Notes under the pieces: generated by a model
Database searches by the model: none
Told to the model about the DNA's origin: nothing
The model's input: only the letters and a program-made list of their open reading frames with translations
Program-made: the position numbers and the translations under genes
Part shown: positions 9,537-17,858 of the stretch, piece after piece
How positions within the stretch are numbered: position 1 is the first letter of the stretch
How the letters are laid out: each line of letters begins with the position of its first letter
NCBI RefSeq assembly: GCF_007829335.1
Contig: NZ_VIWO01000003.1
Location: 248,001 to 312,000 of the forward strand
DNA from: Chitinophaga polysaccharea
GTDB taxonomy: Bacteria > Bacteroidota > Bacteroidia > Chitinophagales > Chitinophagaceae
Direction of reading: 5' to 3'
DNA length: 64,000 nucleotides

Positions 9537-9806
9537 TTACTAAATAAATTAGCATAATTTATTTAAAGCTGTTGACTTTAAAAAGTATGATAAATCGTTC
9601 TATCATTAAAAGCCTAATGGATAGGCTTATTTAATAATATGCTTTGTCCTTAAGTAACTTCCCGTTTTTTAAAATATAAATTATTATTTTTTGTAAATAA
9701 TTGATTATTAATAATAATCATTTTCCTTATCGTAAAACTCCCTATTTTTTTCCCGATTGCGTAAATCATTTTCCCGATCTGATACACCAAACAAACTGAA
9801 TCGCTG

Positions 9807-9814
9807 CAACTTTG
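9807..9814 (+). promoter_or_regulatory. Probable -7 box (CAACTTTG) for the siderophore receptor
   Basis: CAACTTTGC, a one-base variant of TAnnTTTG, ends 16 bp before the TTG start at 9831. The 294-bp gap 9537-9830 is otherwise AT-rich (poly-A/T and TTATTAATAATAATCA runs) with a small hairpin (AAGCCTA-ATGGA-TAGGCTT) near 9609-9628. I saw no clear Fur box. Confidence 0.4.
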
Positions 9815-9830
9815 CGAAAAATATTAGTAG

Positions 9831-12230
9831 TTGAAGCATTTATACTTTATTCTCAGCCTCATTTTAATAAACCTTACTGTACTGGCGCAAAATGGCACCG
9901 TTAAAGGAAAGATCACTTCTGCAGATGGCCAGCCAGCCAGCTTTGTCACCATTGGATTAAAGGATACCAAGAAAGGCGCCCTCACCGATGAAGAAGGTCA
10001 ATTTATCATCAAAAATGTAAAGCCAGGTAATTACGTCCTGGTGGTTTCCTATACCGGTACTAAAACCCTCCACAACAACATTACCGTGGCTGCCGATGAG
10101 GTAACCGCCCTGCACCTGGCCCTGGAAGCAACTTCCAGCCAGCTGAATGAAATTGTGGTAGATGGTACAAGAACCCGCACCATCAATAAAAAGCCAGTGA
10201 GCATCGGTAAATTACCGGTACCTGTGATGGACCTGCCCCAGAGCGTGGCTATCATTGGGCATGAAGTATTGGAAGACCAGCAGTCGCAACGCATGAGCGA
10301 CGTGGTGAAAAATATCAACGGCGTATACATGGCCTCCACCCGCGCAGGTACCCAGGAAGCTTTCAACGCCCGCGGATACGCATTTTCTTCTACCAATATG
10401 TTCAAAAACGGCGCCCGCGTGAACTCCGGTGCCATGCCGGAAATGAGCTCCCTGGAAAGAATAGAAGTGCTGAAAGGCAGCGCCGCCATCCTCTACGGCA
10501 ACGTAGCACCAGGAGCAGTGATGAACATGGTAACCAAACAACCTAAATTTAACTTCGGCGGAGAAGTAAGCCTCAGAGCCGGTAGCTTCGGACTGCTGAA
10601 ACCAGCTTTCGATGTATATGGTCCAATCTCCCAAAAAGTAGCGTTCCGCGTAAACGGCACCTTCGAAACCGCTGATAGTTACCGCGATCAGGTACACTCC
10701 AAACGTTACTATATCAACCCCTCCCTGTTGTTTAAGCTGAGCGACCGTACCGAATTAGTCGTACAGGCCGACTACCTGAAACACGACTTTACACCAGACT
10801 TCGGTATTGGTTCTATCTCCGATACGGCGATCATGAAAGTACCGCGCAATACCTTCTTTGGAGAAAGCTGGCAATATGCACATACCCAACAAACTACTGC
10901 CTCTGCCAATATCCGTCATAAGCTGAGCAAAGACTGGTCACTGAACGGTATCGTGTCTTACTCTAAGTACCAACGTGATTACTACGCAATAGAAAGAATA
11001 CAGGTTCAGTCCGACGGTAAATACAGACGCCTGCTGGGCAGAAATGCTACCAACGAAGATTATTATTCCGGTCAATTGGATCTTACCGGTAAAGTAAGAA
11101 CTGGTTCCCTGGAACATACTATCCTCGCCGGTGTGGATGCCGACAGATACCTGACCGGCACTTATGCTTACAGCGTACCTACTGTATTACCAGGTAAAAC
11201 AGGTGTTTATGATAGTATCAATGTGTTTGACCCGGCTAAATATAACCGCAGAACCGATCTGCCTTCCTCTGCACTTAGCACCGTTACCAATAACCCAATC
11301 AACAGGGTGGGCGTATATGTGCAGGATTTAGTCAGCATTTCAGAAAAATTGAAAGTACTGGCAGGCGTTCGTTACTCTTATTTGCAAACAGAAGCTACAG
11401 CAGCATATAATTTTAAGGGTGGTAAAACAGTAGGCAAAGGAAAATATGACCAGGCATTTTCTCCCCGTTTTGGTATCGTGTATAAGCCAATAACTAATAC
11501 AGCCATCTTTGCCAGCTATTCAACTTCTTTTACACCTAATACCGGAAATGATATATACGGTGAAACCCTGAAGCCTTCTATCATCAGCCAGTATGAAGCA
11601 GGTGTTAAAAACGATTTCTTCAATGGCTTACTGTCTGTAAATGTAACAGCTTATCGCATCCGGAATAATAACTACGCACAAACGGCGCCTTACCTGAAAG
11701 ATGGTGTAACGCAGAATAACAACACGCTTATCAAAACGTTGATTGGTGAAACCCTGAGCCAGGGCGTAGAGCTGGATATCGCCGGCCACCCGCTGCCAGG
11801 ACTGGATGTAGTAGCCGGTTATAGCTACAACAATATGACCATCGAAAAGACGGCTGGTCTGAAAGGCAGCTCTATAGAAGGAGAACGCCTGGTAGGTAAC
11901 CCTAATCATACTGCCAACGCCAGCGCCTTCTATACTTTACAGCAAACTAAACTGAAAGGACTGAAATTCGGTGCAGGATTTTATTACATTGGTCAGCGTT
12001 ATGCAGGTTGGAATAATACCGTAGGTCAATCACAGCAATTCAGCCGCCTGATTTCTGTGCCAGGTTTTTCTACCCTCGACCTGAGCGCCGGGTACAACTT
12101 CAAACGTTTTGCAGTGATGGCCAAAGTAGCTAACGTTACCAATACTTACAACTACTACGTACACGAAAACTACAGCATTAACCCGATACCACCTACCCAG
12201 TTTACCGGAACGGTATCCTATAAATTCTAA
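9831..12230 (+). CDS. TonB-dependent siderophore receptor
   Basis: An outer-membrane ferric-siderophore importer of the FhuA/FhuE type. Domains are a signal peptide (1-19, ending VLAQ), a carboxypeptidase-regulatory-like domain (about 22-108), a plug (about 125-235, with PVPVMDLPQSVAIIG, RGYAFSSTNMFKNG and VLKGSAAILYGNVAPGAVMN) and a barrel ending in a C-terminal Phe (SYKF). PQSV and LYGNVAPGAVMN are strong hallmarks of siderophore receptors. The start is TTG: a stop codon lies directly before it, and the signal peptide begins at this codon. It is a single-gene unit closed by a strong palindrome at 12240-12285. The specific siderophore is unknown. Confidence 0.92.
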   Translation: MKHLYFILSLILINLTVLAQNGTVKGKITSADGQPASFVTIGLKDTKKGALTDEEGQFIIKNVKPGNYVLVVSYTGTKTLHNNITVAADEVTALHLALEATSSQLNEIVVDGTRTRTINKKPVSIGKLPVPVMDLPQSVAIIGHEVLEDQQSQRMSDVVKNINGVYMASTRAGTQEAFNARGYAFSSTNMFKNGARVNSGAMPEMSSLERIEVLKGSAAILYGNVAPGAVMNMVTKQPKFNFGGEVSLRAGSFGLLKPAFDVYGPISQKVAFRVNGTFETADSYRDQVHSKRYYINPSLLFKLSDRTELVVQADYLKHDFTPDFGIGSISDTAIMKVPRNTFFGESWQYAHTQQTTASANIRHKLSKDWSLNGIVSYSKYQRDYYAIERIQVQSDGKYRRLLGRNATNEDYYSGQLDLTGKVRTGSLEHTILAGVDADRYLTGTYAYSVPTVLPGKTGVYDSINVFDPAKYNRRTDLPSSALSTVTNNPINRVGVYVQDLVSISEKLKVLAGVRYSYLQTEATAAYNFKGGKTVGKGKYDQAFSPRFGIVYKPITNTAIFASYSTSFTPNTGNDIYGETLKPSIISQYEAGVKNDFFNGLLSVNVTAYRIRNNNYAQTAPYLKDGVTQNNNTLIKTLIGETLSQGVELDIAGHPLPGLDVVAGYSYNNMTIEKTAGLKGSSIEGERLVGNPNHTANASAFYTLQQTKLKGLKFGAGFYYIGQRYAGWNNTVGQSQQFSRLISVPGFSTLDLSAGYNFKRFAVMAKVANVTNTYNYYVHENYSINPIPPTQFTGTVSYKF

Positions 12231-12239
12231 AGGAATGTA

Positions 12240-12285
12240 AAAACGCGACAGCCGGTCCTTTTAAAAGGACCGGCTGTCGCGTTTT
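12240..12285. terminator. Perfect 46-bp palindrome, bidirectional terminator
   Basis: Two 23-base arms (12240-12262 and 12263-12285) are perfectly complementary, GC-rich in the middle with A/T tracts at both outer ends. It lies between the stop codons of the siderophore receptor (+) and the lipoprotein (-), so it can end transcription from both sides. Confidence 0.85.
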
Positions 12286-12303
12286 ATAGAAGATGTCAGT
12301 AAG

Positions 12304-12780
12304 TTATTTACACTCGCCCGCTACCAGCGGAATACTATCAAACTTCAATTTATCATTATCCAGGTTAAAAACAGGTTGACCGAGGCGGTCCATACTCTCC
12401 GGCAGGGCTTCATAGGCCTGTTGCCCGGAAATCTTAAAAATAGCCGGCCTGGAGCTTTCTACCCCTTCACTGAAGAAAGTATACTTACCCCGGATAATCC
12501 CGTTGTGCAGCACGCCATTGAATTTGCCGGTATTTTTATCTTTCTCAAAGAAATTATAAAGGAGCGCACCGGTAGCTACGCTATCGGAAAAGGAGATGCT
12601 GAGCTGGATAGTATCTCTGCCCACCGCTTTGGTGTAACAATGAGTGGTATTCTTTTCTTCAGCGGGTGCGGCGGTAGTCAGTGTATCCGTTACCGTAGCG
12701 GCCTGTTTGGACGCCTGTTGCTGGCAGGAGGATATCAGCATGTCTGCTGCCAGTACCAGTAAGATAATAGGTGTTTTCAT
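12304..12780 (-). CDS. Hypothetical lipoprotein, 158 aa
   Basis: The signal sequence ends in LISSC (Cys 19), followed by a Gln/Ala/Thr-rich linker (about 20-45) and a soluble domain of about 110 residues with alternating strands (DTIQLSISFSDSVATGALLYNFFEKDKNTG, then GIIRGKYTFFSEGVES). There are a few Cys but no known motif. The sequence resembles small periplasmic lipoproteins found widely in Chitinophagaceae, for which I know no function. It is transcribed toward the siderophore receptor and shares the 12240-12285 terminator. Confidence 0.75.
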   Translation of the reverse strand: MKTPIILLVLAADMLISSCQQQASKQAATVTDTLTTAAPAEEKNTTHCYTKAVGRDTIQLSISFSDSVATGALLYNFFEKDKNTGKFNGVLHNGIIRGKYTFFSEGVESSRPAIFKISGQQAYEALPESMDRLGQPVFNLDNDKLKFDSIPLVAGECK

Positions 12781-12836
12781 ACCCTTAAATTAACACTATT
12801 TTATTTCCCGGAAAGAAATTGTAATTATGTGGCATC

Positions 12837-13793
12837 ATGAAAAAACTTATCTGCTCCTGGTTATGCTGCCTGCTGGCGGTTACCTGCTTTGCCAAATATG
12901 AAAACCTGTCTGATACTGCATCTACCGTGGCCAATTGTCATAAATGTATAGTGGTGGCGGAACAATCGCAACATCGCATCGTGATTGTAAATATCACTAC
13001 CGGCGCCACGATCTGGGAGTGGAAACCAGAATTATCCAATATCCAGCCTGCGCACGTTAAATGGTTCAGCAATCCCAGCGACGCTAAAGTGGTATATAAT
13101 AACCAATACATTTTAACCAATGCTTCCGGCGGGGGCGTAGCCCTTATCCGCATTGCAGATAAGAAAACCGTGTTTTATGCCTATGCCGGTGGTAATACGC
13201 ATTCGGTGGAGCTGTTGCCCGATGGCAATATCATAAGCGCCTCCAGCACCGGTAATTACCTAATGCTGTTCAGAACAGATACCCTTCACTATCCTGATGG
13301 CGTTTATGCGAAAAAGATACCGGTAGCTTTTGGGCACAATGTGGTATGGGAGGCTACCGGCAAACGGCTGTGGACGGCCGCTATGGATACCATGCATGTA
13401 TTCAGTTATAATTTCAACTGCCAGGCCCCTGACCTGACGCCGGAAGCAGCTGTAGCCATCCCGGGGACGGAAGCGCATGACCTGTTTCCTATATATGGTA
13501 AAAATGGTTTATGGCTAACGAACACGACCAACGTATATACTTTCGATGTAAAAACCCGGAAAGCCACGCAGGCGCCGGTATTACAGCACGATATTAAAAG
13601 CGTATCCTCCGGACCAGCCGGTTACCCGGTGCTCCTGGTAAAACCCAAGGAATCGTGGTGGACAGACGAAGTGATAGATGCCAGCGGGCATACCGTCTTC
13701 TCCCAAAAAGGCTGGAAAATTTATAAAGCGAGATGGGTATTGCCCAATACCTTCAGCTACCCGGCCCATGATCAGCTGCATCTTTGCCGCTAA
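12837..13793 (+). CDS. Secreted propeller-like protein (DUF6528-like)
   Basis: An exported protein with a signal peptide (1-19, LLAVTCFA) and about six repeats of the form HRIVIVNITTGATIWEWKP, GGVALIRIADKKTVFYA, HSVELLPDGNIISAS, TNVYTFDVKTRKATQ. These are blades of a beta-propeller, as in PQQ/WD-type or DUF6528 proteins. EAHDLFPIYGKNGLWLT is a conserved-looking loop. No heme, metal or hydrolase motif is visible. The role is probably binding; the ligand is unknown. The last codons overlap the extended frame of the helicase, whose real start is 36 bp downstream. Confidence 0.7.
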   Translation: MKKLICSWLCCLLAVTCFAKYENLSDTASTVANCHKCIVVAEQSQHRIVIVNITTGATIWEWKPELSNIQPAHVKWFSNPSDAKVVYNNQYILTNASGGGVALIRIADKKTVFYAYAGGNTHSVELLPDGNIISASSTGNYLMLFRTDTLHYPDGVYAKKIPVAFGHNVVWEATGKRLWTAAMDTMHVFSYNFNCQAPDLTPEAAVAIPGTEAHDLFPIYGKNGLWLTNTTNVYTFDVKTRKATQAPVLQHDIKSVSSGPAGYPVLLVKPKESWWTDEVIDASGHTVFSQKGWKIYKARWVLPNTFSYPAHDQLHLCR

Positions 13794-13815
13794 GGCGCGC
13801 CAAATTTAATTTTCG

Positions 13816-13823
13816 TACTTTTG
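13816..13823 (+). promoter_or_regulatory. -7 box (TACTTTTG) abutting the helicase start
   Basis: TACTTTTG matches TAnnTTTG exactly and ends 5 bp before the ATG at 13829. A transcript starting about 7 bp after this box would have almost no leader, so the helicase mRNA may be leaderless. Confidence 0.5.
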
Positions 13824-13828
13824 CGCAA

Positions 13829-15160
13829 ATGCAAAAAGAAAAGTACTCCGTAGGTAATATACTTACCAATCTTAAGATCGATTCACTCAACGACATGCAA
13901 CATGCATCGGTAACGGCTAACCAACAACATGCCGATGTAATCCTGCTGTCGGCCACCGGTTCTGGTAAAACGCTGGCATTTTTACTGCCCATACTGGAAA
14001 GACTGGATCCTGCCAATAAAAATACCCAGGCCCTCATCGTAGTGCCCTCCCGGGAATTGGCCCTGCAAATAGAAAAAGTGTTCAAACAAATGGGCACCGG
14101 CTATAAAATTACGGCCTGCTATGGCGGCCATCTGCGGGAAACTGAAGAAAATAATCTCATTCAGCCCCCCGCAGTCATTGTAGGCACACCCGGACGACTG
14201 GGAGATCATATCCGTCGCGAAAATATTACGATCGCCGCCATTGAAACACTGGTGCTCGATGAATTTGATAAAACCCTGGAACTGGGTTTCCAGGAAGAAG
14301 TATCCTTCATCGTGGAATCGTTGCCCAATATCAAAAAGCGTATCCTCACCTCCGCCACAGAAGCCGTAGACATCCCGGCATTCCTGGTGCTGGACCAGCC
14401 GGCAAAACTGAACTTCCTGCCGGAAAACGGTACGCCGGCGGAAAGGCTCGCGATCAAACAGGTGTTATCACCGGAAAATGATAAGGTAGATACCCTCTTC
14501 CGCCTGATTTGCTACCTGGGCAACCGCTCTACCATTGTGTTTTGCAACCACCGCGAAGCCGTAGAGCGTACCAGCAAAATGCTGTCGGAGAAAAGTATCA
14601 TCAATACCTTCTACCATGGCGCCATGGAGCAGCAGGAACGCGATGCCGCCCTCTGCAAATTCCGTAACGGGTCCGTAAACGTATTGGTCACCACTGATCT
14701 GGCCGCCCGTGGACTCGACATCCCCAATATCCGCTACATCGTTCACTTTCACCTGCCACATACGGAAGACAGCTGGACACACCGCAACGGTCGTACCGCC
14801 AGGATGGAAGCCAGTGGCACTGCTATCGTGATCCTTGCGCCCGAAGAAAAGCTGATGCCTTACCTGGCCGATGAAACCATCGAGACTATTGAGCTGCCTG
14901 AAACAGCGAAATTGCCGGAGAAACCTAAATGGACTACGCTGTTCATTGCCGCCGGCAAAAAGGATAAAGTAAATAAAGTAGATATCGTAGGCTTCCTCGC
15001 CAAACAAGCACACCTGAAAAAAGAAGATATCGGCTTAATTGAAGTGAAAGACTTCTTTTCATTTGTAGCCGTGGTAAAATCCAAAGTAGGACACGCCCTG
15101 GAACAAATTAAGAATGAAAAGATCAAGAATAAGAAAGTGAAGATTGATATAGCGAGATAA
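13829..15160 (+). CDS. DEAD-box RNA helicase, DbpA-like
   Basis: An ATP-dependent RNA helicase with all core motifs: Walker A ATGSGKT (residues 42-48), PSRELALQ, VGTPGRL, motif II DEFD in place of DEAD (144-147), SAT as TSATE, ARGLDIPN, and HRNGRTAR (motif VI). The last 75 residues (WTTLFIAAGKKDKVNKVDIVGFL, IGLIEVKDFFSFVAV) match the DbpA-type RNA-binding domain, which in E. coli DbpA directs the enzyme to 23S rRNA. A role in ribosome assembly is therefore likely but inferred. The start at 13829 is preferred over the upstream ATG at 13784 because the latter overlaps the previous gene and adds a non-conserved, basic 15-residue tail. Confidence 0.92.
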   Translation: MQKEKYSVGNILTNLKIDSLNDMQHASVTANQQHADVILLSATGSGKTLAFLLPILERLDPANKNTQALIVVPSRELALQIEKVFKQMGTGYKITACYGGHLRETEENNLIQPPAVIVGTPGRLGDHIRRENITIAAIETLVLDEFDKTLELGFQEEVSFIVESLPNIKKRILTSATEAVDIPAFLVLDQPAKLNFLPENGTPAERLAIKQVLSPENDKVDTLFRLICYLGNRSTIVFCNHREAVERTSKMLSEKSIINTFYHGAMEQQERDAALCKFRNGSVNVLVTTDLAARGLDIPNIRYIVHFHLPHTEDSWTHRNGRTARMEASGTAIVILAPEEKLMPYLADETIETIELPETAKLPEKPKWTTLFIAAGKKDKVNKVDIVGFLAKQAHLKKEDIGLIEVKDFFSFVAVVKSKVGHALEQIKNEKIKNKKVKIDIAR

Positions 15161-15339
15161 TAACGCTTTATAGAATATCCAGATGAAATTTCTGTTTTTT
15201 TGGATTAAGGATCGTAAAATTATTCCTATGCAATTTCCTGGTGAAAATATTTTGGGTCAAGGTAATAAAGCTTATGTAAAATTAAGAGAAAGAATTTACG
15301 TGACGGTTTTGTCAGGGAATTGTGGAATAGAGGATTTAA

Positions 15340-15711
15340 AACCCAATACGCTATTAGATCAACAAATGATGGAGCGTCTATTGATGCGAATGAAAATCGT
15401 GATCATAGAATTTTTTCGGAGATGGCAATGATTCTGATTGAAGAAGCAAATCATTGTAAGTCGACCTTACGAACAATGTATTCGCAATAGATGCCACCGT
15501 CATGGATGTATGCCTGTCAGCATTCAGTTGGGCAAAATTCAGAACAACCCACCAAGGTGGTGTCAAAGTGCAGGTTCAATTAGACCTGAAAACGGCCATT
15601 CCGGAATTTATTCAAATAACTCCGGCATCGGTTCATGAGGTAAATATCCTGGATAATATCACATTTCAGCCTGATGTTTTTACGTCGTAGACCGCGGCTA
15701 TATTGACTTTG
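15340..15711 (+). pseudogene. Decayed IS4-family transposase fragment
   Basis: Transposase text is readable only by changing frame. First comes IDANENRDHRIFSEMAMILIEEA (about 15375-15450), then, after a stop and frame change, IDATVMDVCLSAFSWAKFRT and GVKVQVQLDLKTAIPEFIQIT with SVHEVNILD (about 15492-15675), then VDRGYIDF in a third frame (to 15711). These are the first DDE-domain blocks of IS4-family elements common in Bacteroidota (AIDATTIDLCLS..WAKFR, DRGYVDF). The N-terminal part, the remaining catalytic region and both inverted repeats are missing. The 180 bp before it (15161-15340) hold only a short frame with no recognisable product. Confidence 0.8.
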
Positions 15712-16014
15712 GATGACATTGGGCAGAGACAACGGTGTTGGTCACTACACCCCATACCTGGAAATCGGCGTCTTCGCCGTTCAGGATGGGTTTATAAAAT
15801 GGGCTTTCCGGGTGCATACCCAGTTGCGGCCGGCCTTTACCAGGCGCTTGATGGTAAACTCTCCGTCCAGTATCGCCACGATGATACTGCCGCTCTGAGG
15901 TCTTAGTGCGGGGTCTACCACCAGGCAGCCATCAGGCATATTGGCTCCATTTACGCGGATGGTATTAGCGAAGAGCAGCGGCAGGCTCATTTCACTCAAC
16001 TTCATTGCTTCCAT
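15698..16014 (-). pseudogene. Decayed UmuD/LexA-like S24 peptidase gene
   Basis: Reading the minus strand, LPLLFANTIRVNGANMPDGCLVVDPALRP and SGSIIVAILDGEFTIKRLV lie in one frame to about 15825. The family's C-terminal block then continues in another frame (MHPESPFYKPILNGEDADF, then QVWGVVTNTVVSA) down to 15698. The Ser-Met of the catalytic GDSM motif is missing (GANMPDG), and about 40 N-terminal residues including the cleavage site are gone. This is a dead UmuD-type translesion polymerase cofactor. Its 3' end touches the transposase remnant, so the insertion and later deletion probably destroyed it and any umuC partner. Confidence 0.78.
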
Positions 16015-16035
16015 GCAACTATTGTTTATGTATTG

Positions 16036-16150
16036 CTAATATTTTTAGTGTATATCACACAAAAAAAGTCACGGTATCCATAATAAATAAGATTCTCGTG
16101 ACTTTCTTTGATGAATGATATGTCGATACAGGTGTACTAATATTTTTAGT
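16036..16150. repeat. Twin palindromic 14-mers flanking a hairpin
   Basis: CTAATATTTTTAGT occurs at 16036-16049 and again at 16137-16150, the second extended to ACTAATATTTTTAGT. The ends (ACTAA/TTAGT) are inverted repeats. Between them lies a 9-bp stem (AAAGTCACG at 16065-16073, CGTGACTTT at 16097-16105) that on the minus strand is followed by seven T. The site lies upstream of the dead umuD-like gene on one side and of the zeta-toxin operon on the other. It could be a divergent operator pair for a lost or distant repressor; no regulator for it is present here. Confidence 0.5.
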
Positions 16151-16245
16151 AAATTCTTGTCGGGCGATTTGTTATTTAGATGTTATAGGGCAGAAAATTT
16201 GTACCTTTATGATTGAGTTAACCTATAGTTCGTAAATTTAAAGTT

Positions 16246-16572
16246 ATGGCTAAGAAAAGAAACAGCAGTGGCTTCTATCAGTCCCTTAAAGACAGGGCTG
16301 CATGGAGGAAGGTTGGAGAGATAACAGCTTATGAAGAGCACCTTCCGGCTGGTTTCTTCGATGTGGTTGGGCGCCGCGCCGCCAGCAACGCGATAAACGA
16401 GAACCGAGCCATGAAAATATCTATTACCAGTGTAAAAGATGGCTGGGTGGTGCGTGAAATGCCAGATGGCAGTCACCAGCAGATTTCACAAATCCTCGTG
16501 AAACCAAATAACCAGTACAAAGAACGCAAACTAGTAAAAGGCGCAGTTATCCATGTTGGAAAAAAAGGCTAA
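16246..16572 (+). CDS. Small basic protein, possible antitoxin partner
   Basis: I do not recognise this 108-residue protein. It is soluble and strongly basic at both ends (MAKKRNSSG, KNNQYKER-type tail), with a central beta-rich part (AMKISITSVKDGWVVREMPDG). It overlaps the zeta-toxin-like gene by 20 bp, which implies translational coupling and a shared function, as in toxin-antitoxin pairs where the antitoxin is first. It is not similar to the classical epsilon antitoxin. TACCTTTA, a near -7 box, lies at 16202-16209. Confidence 0.6.
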   Translation: MAKKRNSSGFYQSLKDRAAWRKVGEITAYEEHLPAGFFDVVGRRAASNAINENRAMKISITSVKDGWVVREMPDGSHQQISQILVKPNNQYKERKLVKGAVIHVGKKG

Positions 16573-17293
16573 AAGAATGCGTGTTTTTGCTGGTCCCAAC
16601 GGCTCCGGCAAAAGCACGATTATTAAGGAAATCCAGAAATTATATAAAACCGGTACTTACATCAATGCAGATGATATTGAAAAGGCCGCAAAGGAAAAAG
16701 GATTTGTTAACCTCGGAGATTATAATCTTGAAGCTGATACCGCAGATTTTAATATCTACCTTAAACACTCCACTTTACTGGCAAAGGCCAGGGAAGAGGG
16801 TTTTAATATTGACTTGAACCTGTCCAATAATGTGATTACCATAGGAGAAGATTCCAATAGCTATGAGGCAGCCCTGATATCTGAATATTTACGGAGATTA
16901 TTGATCGCTAAAGGAGAGACTTTTTCCTTTGAAACTGTTATGTCGCACTTTTCTAAGCTGGACGTACTGAAAAGTGCACATGCCGCCGGATTTAAAAATT
17001 ACCTGTATTTTATTTCCACAGAATCGGCAGATATCAATGTAAACCGGGTCAAGGAGCGGGTAGAGAAAGGAGGACACCCTGTAGACGAGCAAAAGATACG
17101 GGAACGATATATAAGATCTATGGATTTGGTGGCTGATATGCTGTCCTTTTGCCGTCGTTGTTTTTTCTTTGATAATTCATCAGATGCCTACCGGCTGGTG
17201 GCCGAAGTAATAGACGGAGAAACGCTTAAAATAGAAACAGACGATATCCCAACCTGGTTTGATGCTTATGTGTTGCAGAAACTTGGTGTGTAA
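16553..17293 (+). CDS. Zeta-toxin-like P-loop kinase
   Basis: A 246-residue P-loop protein with Walker A GPNGSGKST at residues 14-22, followed by YINADDIEKAAKEKGF, in which the Asp pair sits where zeta toxins bind substrate. Further on are GETFSFETVMSH and NYLYFISTESADINVNRVKERVEKGGHPV with a conserved Arg and GGHxV, also typical of the zeta/UNG kinase family. Zeta toxins phosphorylate UDP-N-acetylglucosamine and block wall synthesis; other members phosphorylate different substrates, so the toxic role is inference. A second possible start (ATG at 16577) begins directly at the P-loop strand. It lies next to decayed mobile DNA. Confidence 0.8.
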   Translation: MLEKKAKRMRVFAGPNGSGKSTIIKEIQKLYKTGTYINADDIEKAAKEKGFVNLGDYNLEADTADFNIYLKHSTLLAKAREEGFNIDLNLSNNVITIGEDSNSYEAALISEYLRRLLIAKGETFSFETVMSHFSKLDVLKSAHAAGFKNYLYFISTESADINVNRVKERVEKGGHPVDEQKIRERYIRSMDLVADMLSFCRRCFFFDNSSDAYRLVAEVIDGETLKIETDDIPTWFDAYVLQKLGV

Positions 17294-17464
17294 ATTTCTT
17301 TGATGGTTTTATGGGGAAAACTGCTGGTTAATTCAGAAATCCCAACCCTTTCGGCCGCTTTAATAAATAGGAAATCAAACATTTTTAAATGTTTCAAAAT
17401 ATTCCTCGCTTTTCTCAAAATATTTATCAGTACCTGGTTTTTATATTTGAATTTCAGTAACACG

Positions 17465-17818
17465 TTATTTCCCTTCCTGGTAATAAGACTGCGTAACCTC
17501 AATCACGCCCACAATATGATCATTAAACGCTTCCAGCTCCTCTGCCGGTACCCATAATTCGTTATGTATAGCGCCACCCACATTTTCCACCGGGTATCTT
17601 TCTAGGAAACGGCTATCCACCGCAAAGCGGGTTACAAAGCCGGAGCCGTATGCCGGAACATTCCATTCTACGGAAATCTGGATCGCATAAGCTTCGTTCA
17701 TAACAGGATAAAAAATGGGTTGATCAGGTCTTCGGGGCGGGAATCTTTTCCAGCCCGACTGTTCTATTAATTTTAGTTCATCTGGTCCTACGGGGCGATA
17801 TAAGGTGGTTAACTCCAT
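17465..17818 (-). CDS. ADP-ribosylation/crystallin J1-type small protein
   Basis: A protein of about 117 residues beginning MELTTLYRPVGPDELKLIEQSG, with FPPRRPDQPIFYPVMNEAYA in the middle and HNELWVPAEELEAFNDHIVG near the end. I recall this pattern from short proteins annotated as ADP-ribosylation/crystallin J1 homologues, whose biochemical role is unproven. The frame extends upstream to 17893, but that extension has no conserved features and runs into the divergent AraC gene, so I start at 17818. No signal peptide. The 171 bp between this gene and the zeta-like gene hold no gene. Confidence 0.65.
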   Translation of the reverse strand: MELTTLYRPVGPDELKLIEQSGWKRFPPRRPDQPIFYPVMNEAYAIQISVEWNVPAYGSGFVTRFAVDSRFLERYPVENVGGAIHNELWVPAEELEAFNDHIVGVIEVTQSYYQEGK

Positions 17819-17858
17819 TGCAGATAATTTGTCTAATTTTAGTGACGAATATAACATA

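Noticed and set aside
15183..15431. An 82-codon frame upstream of the transposase fragment
   Set aside because: Its second half is an out-of-frame reading of the transposase remnant and its first half has no recognisable product.
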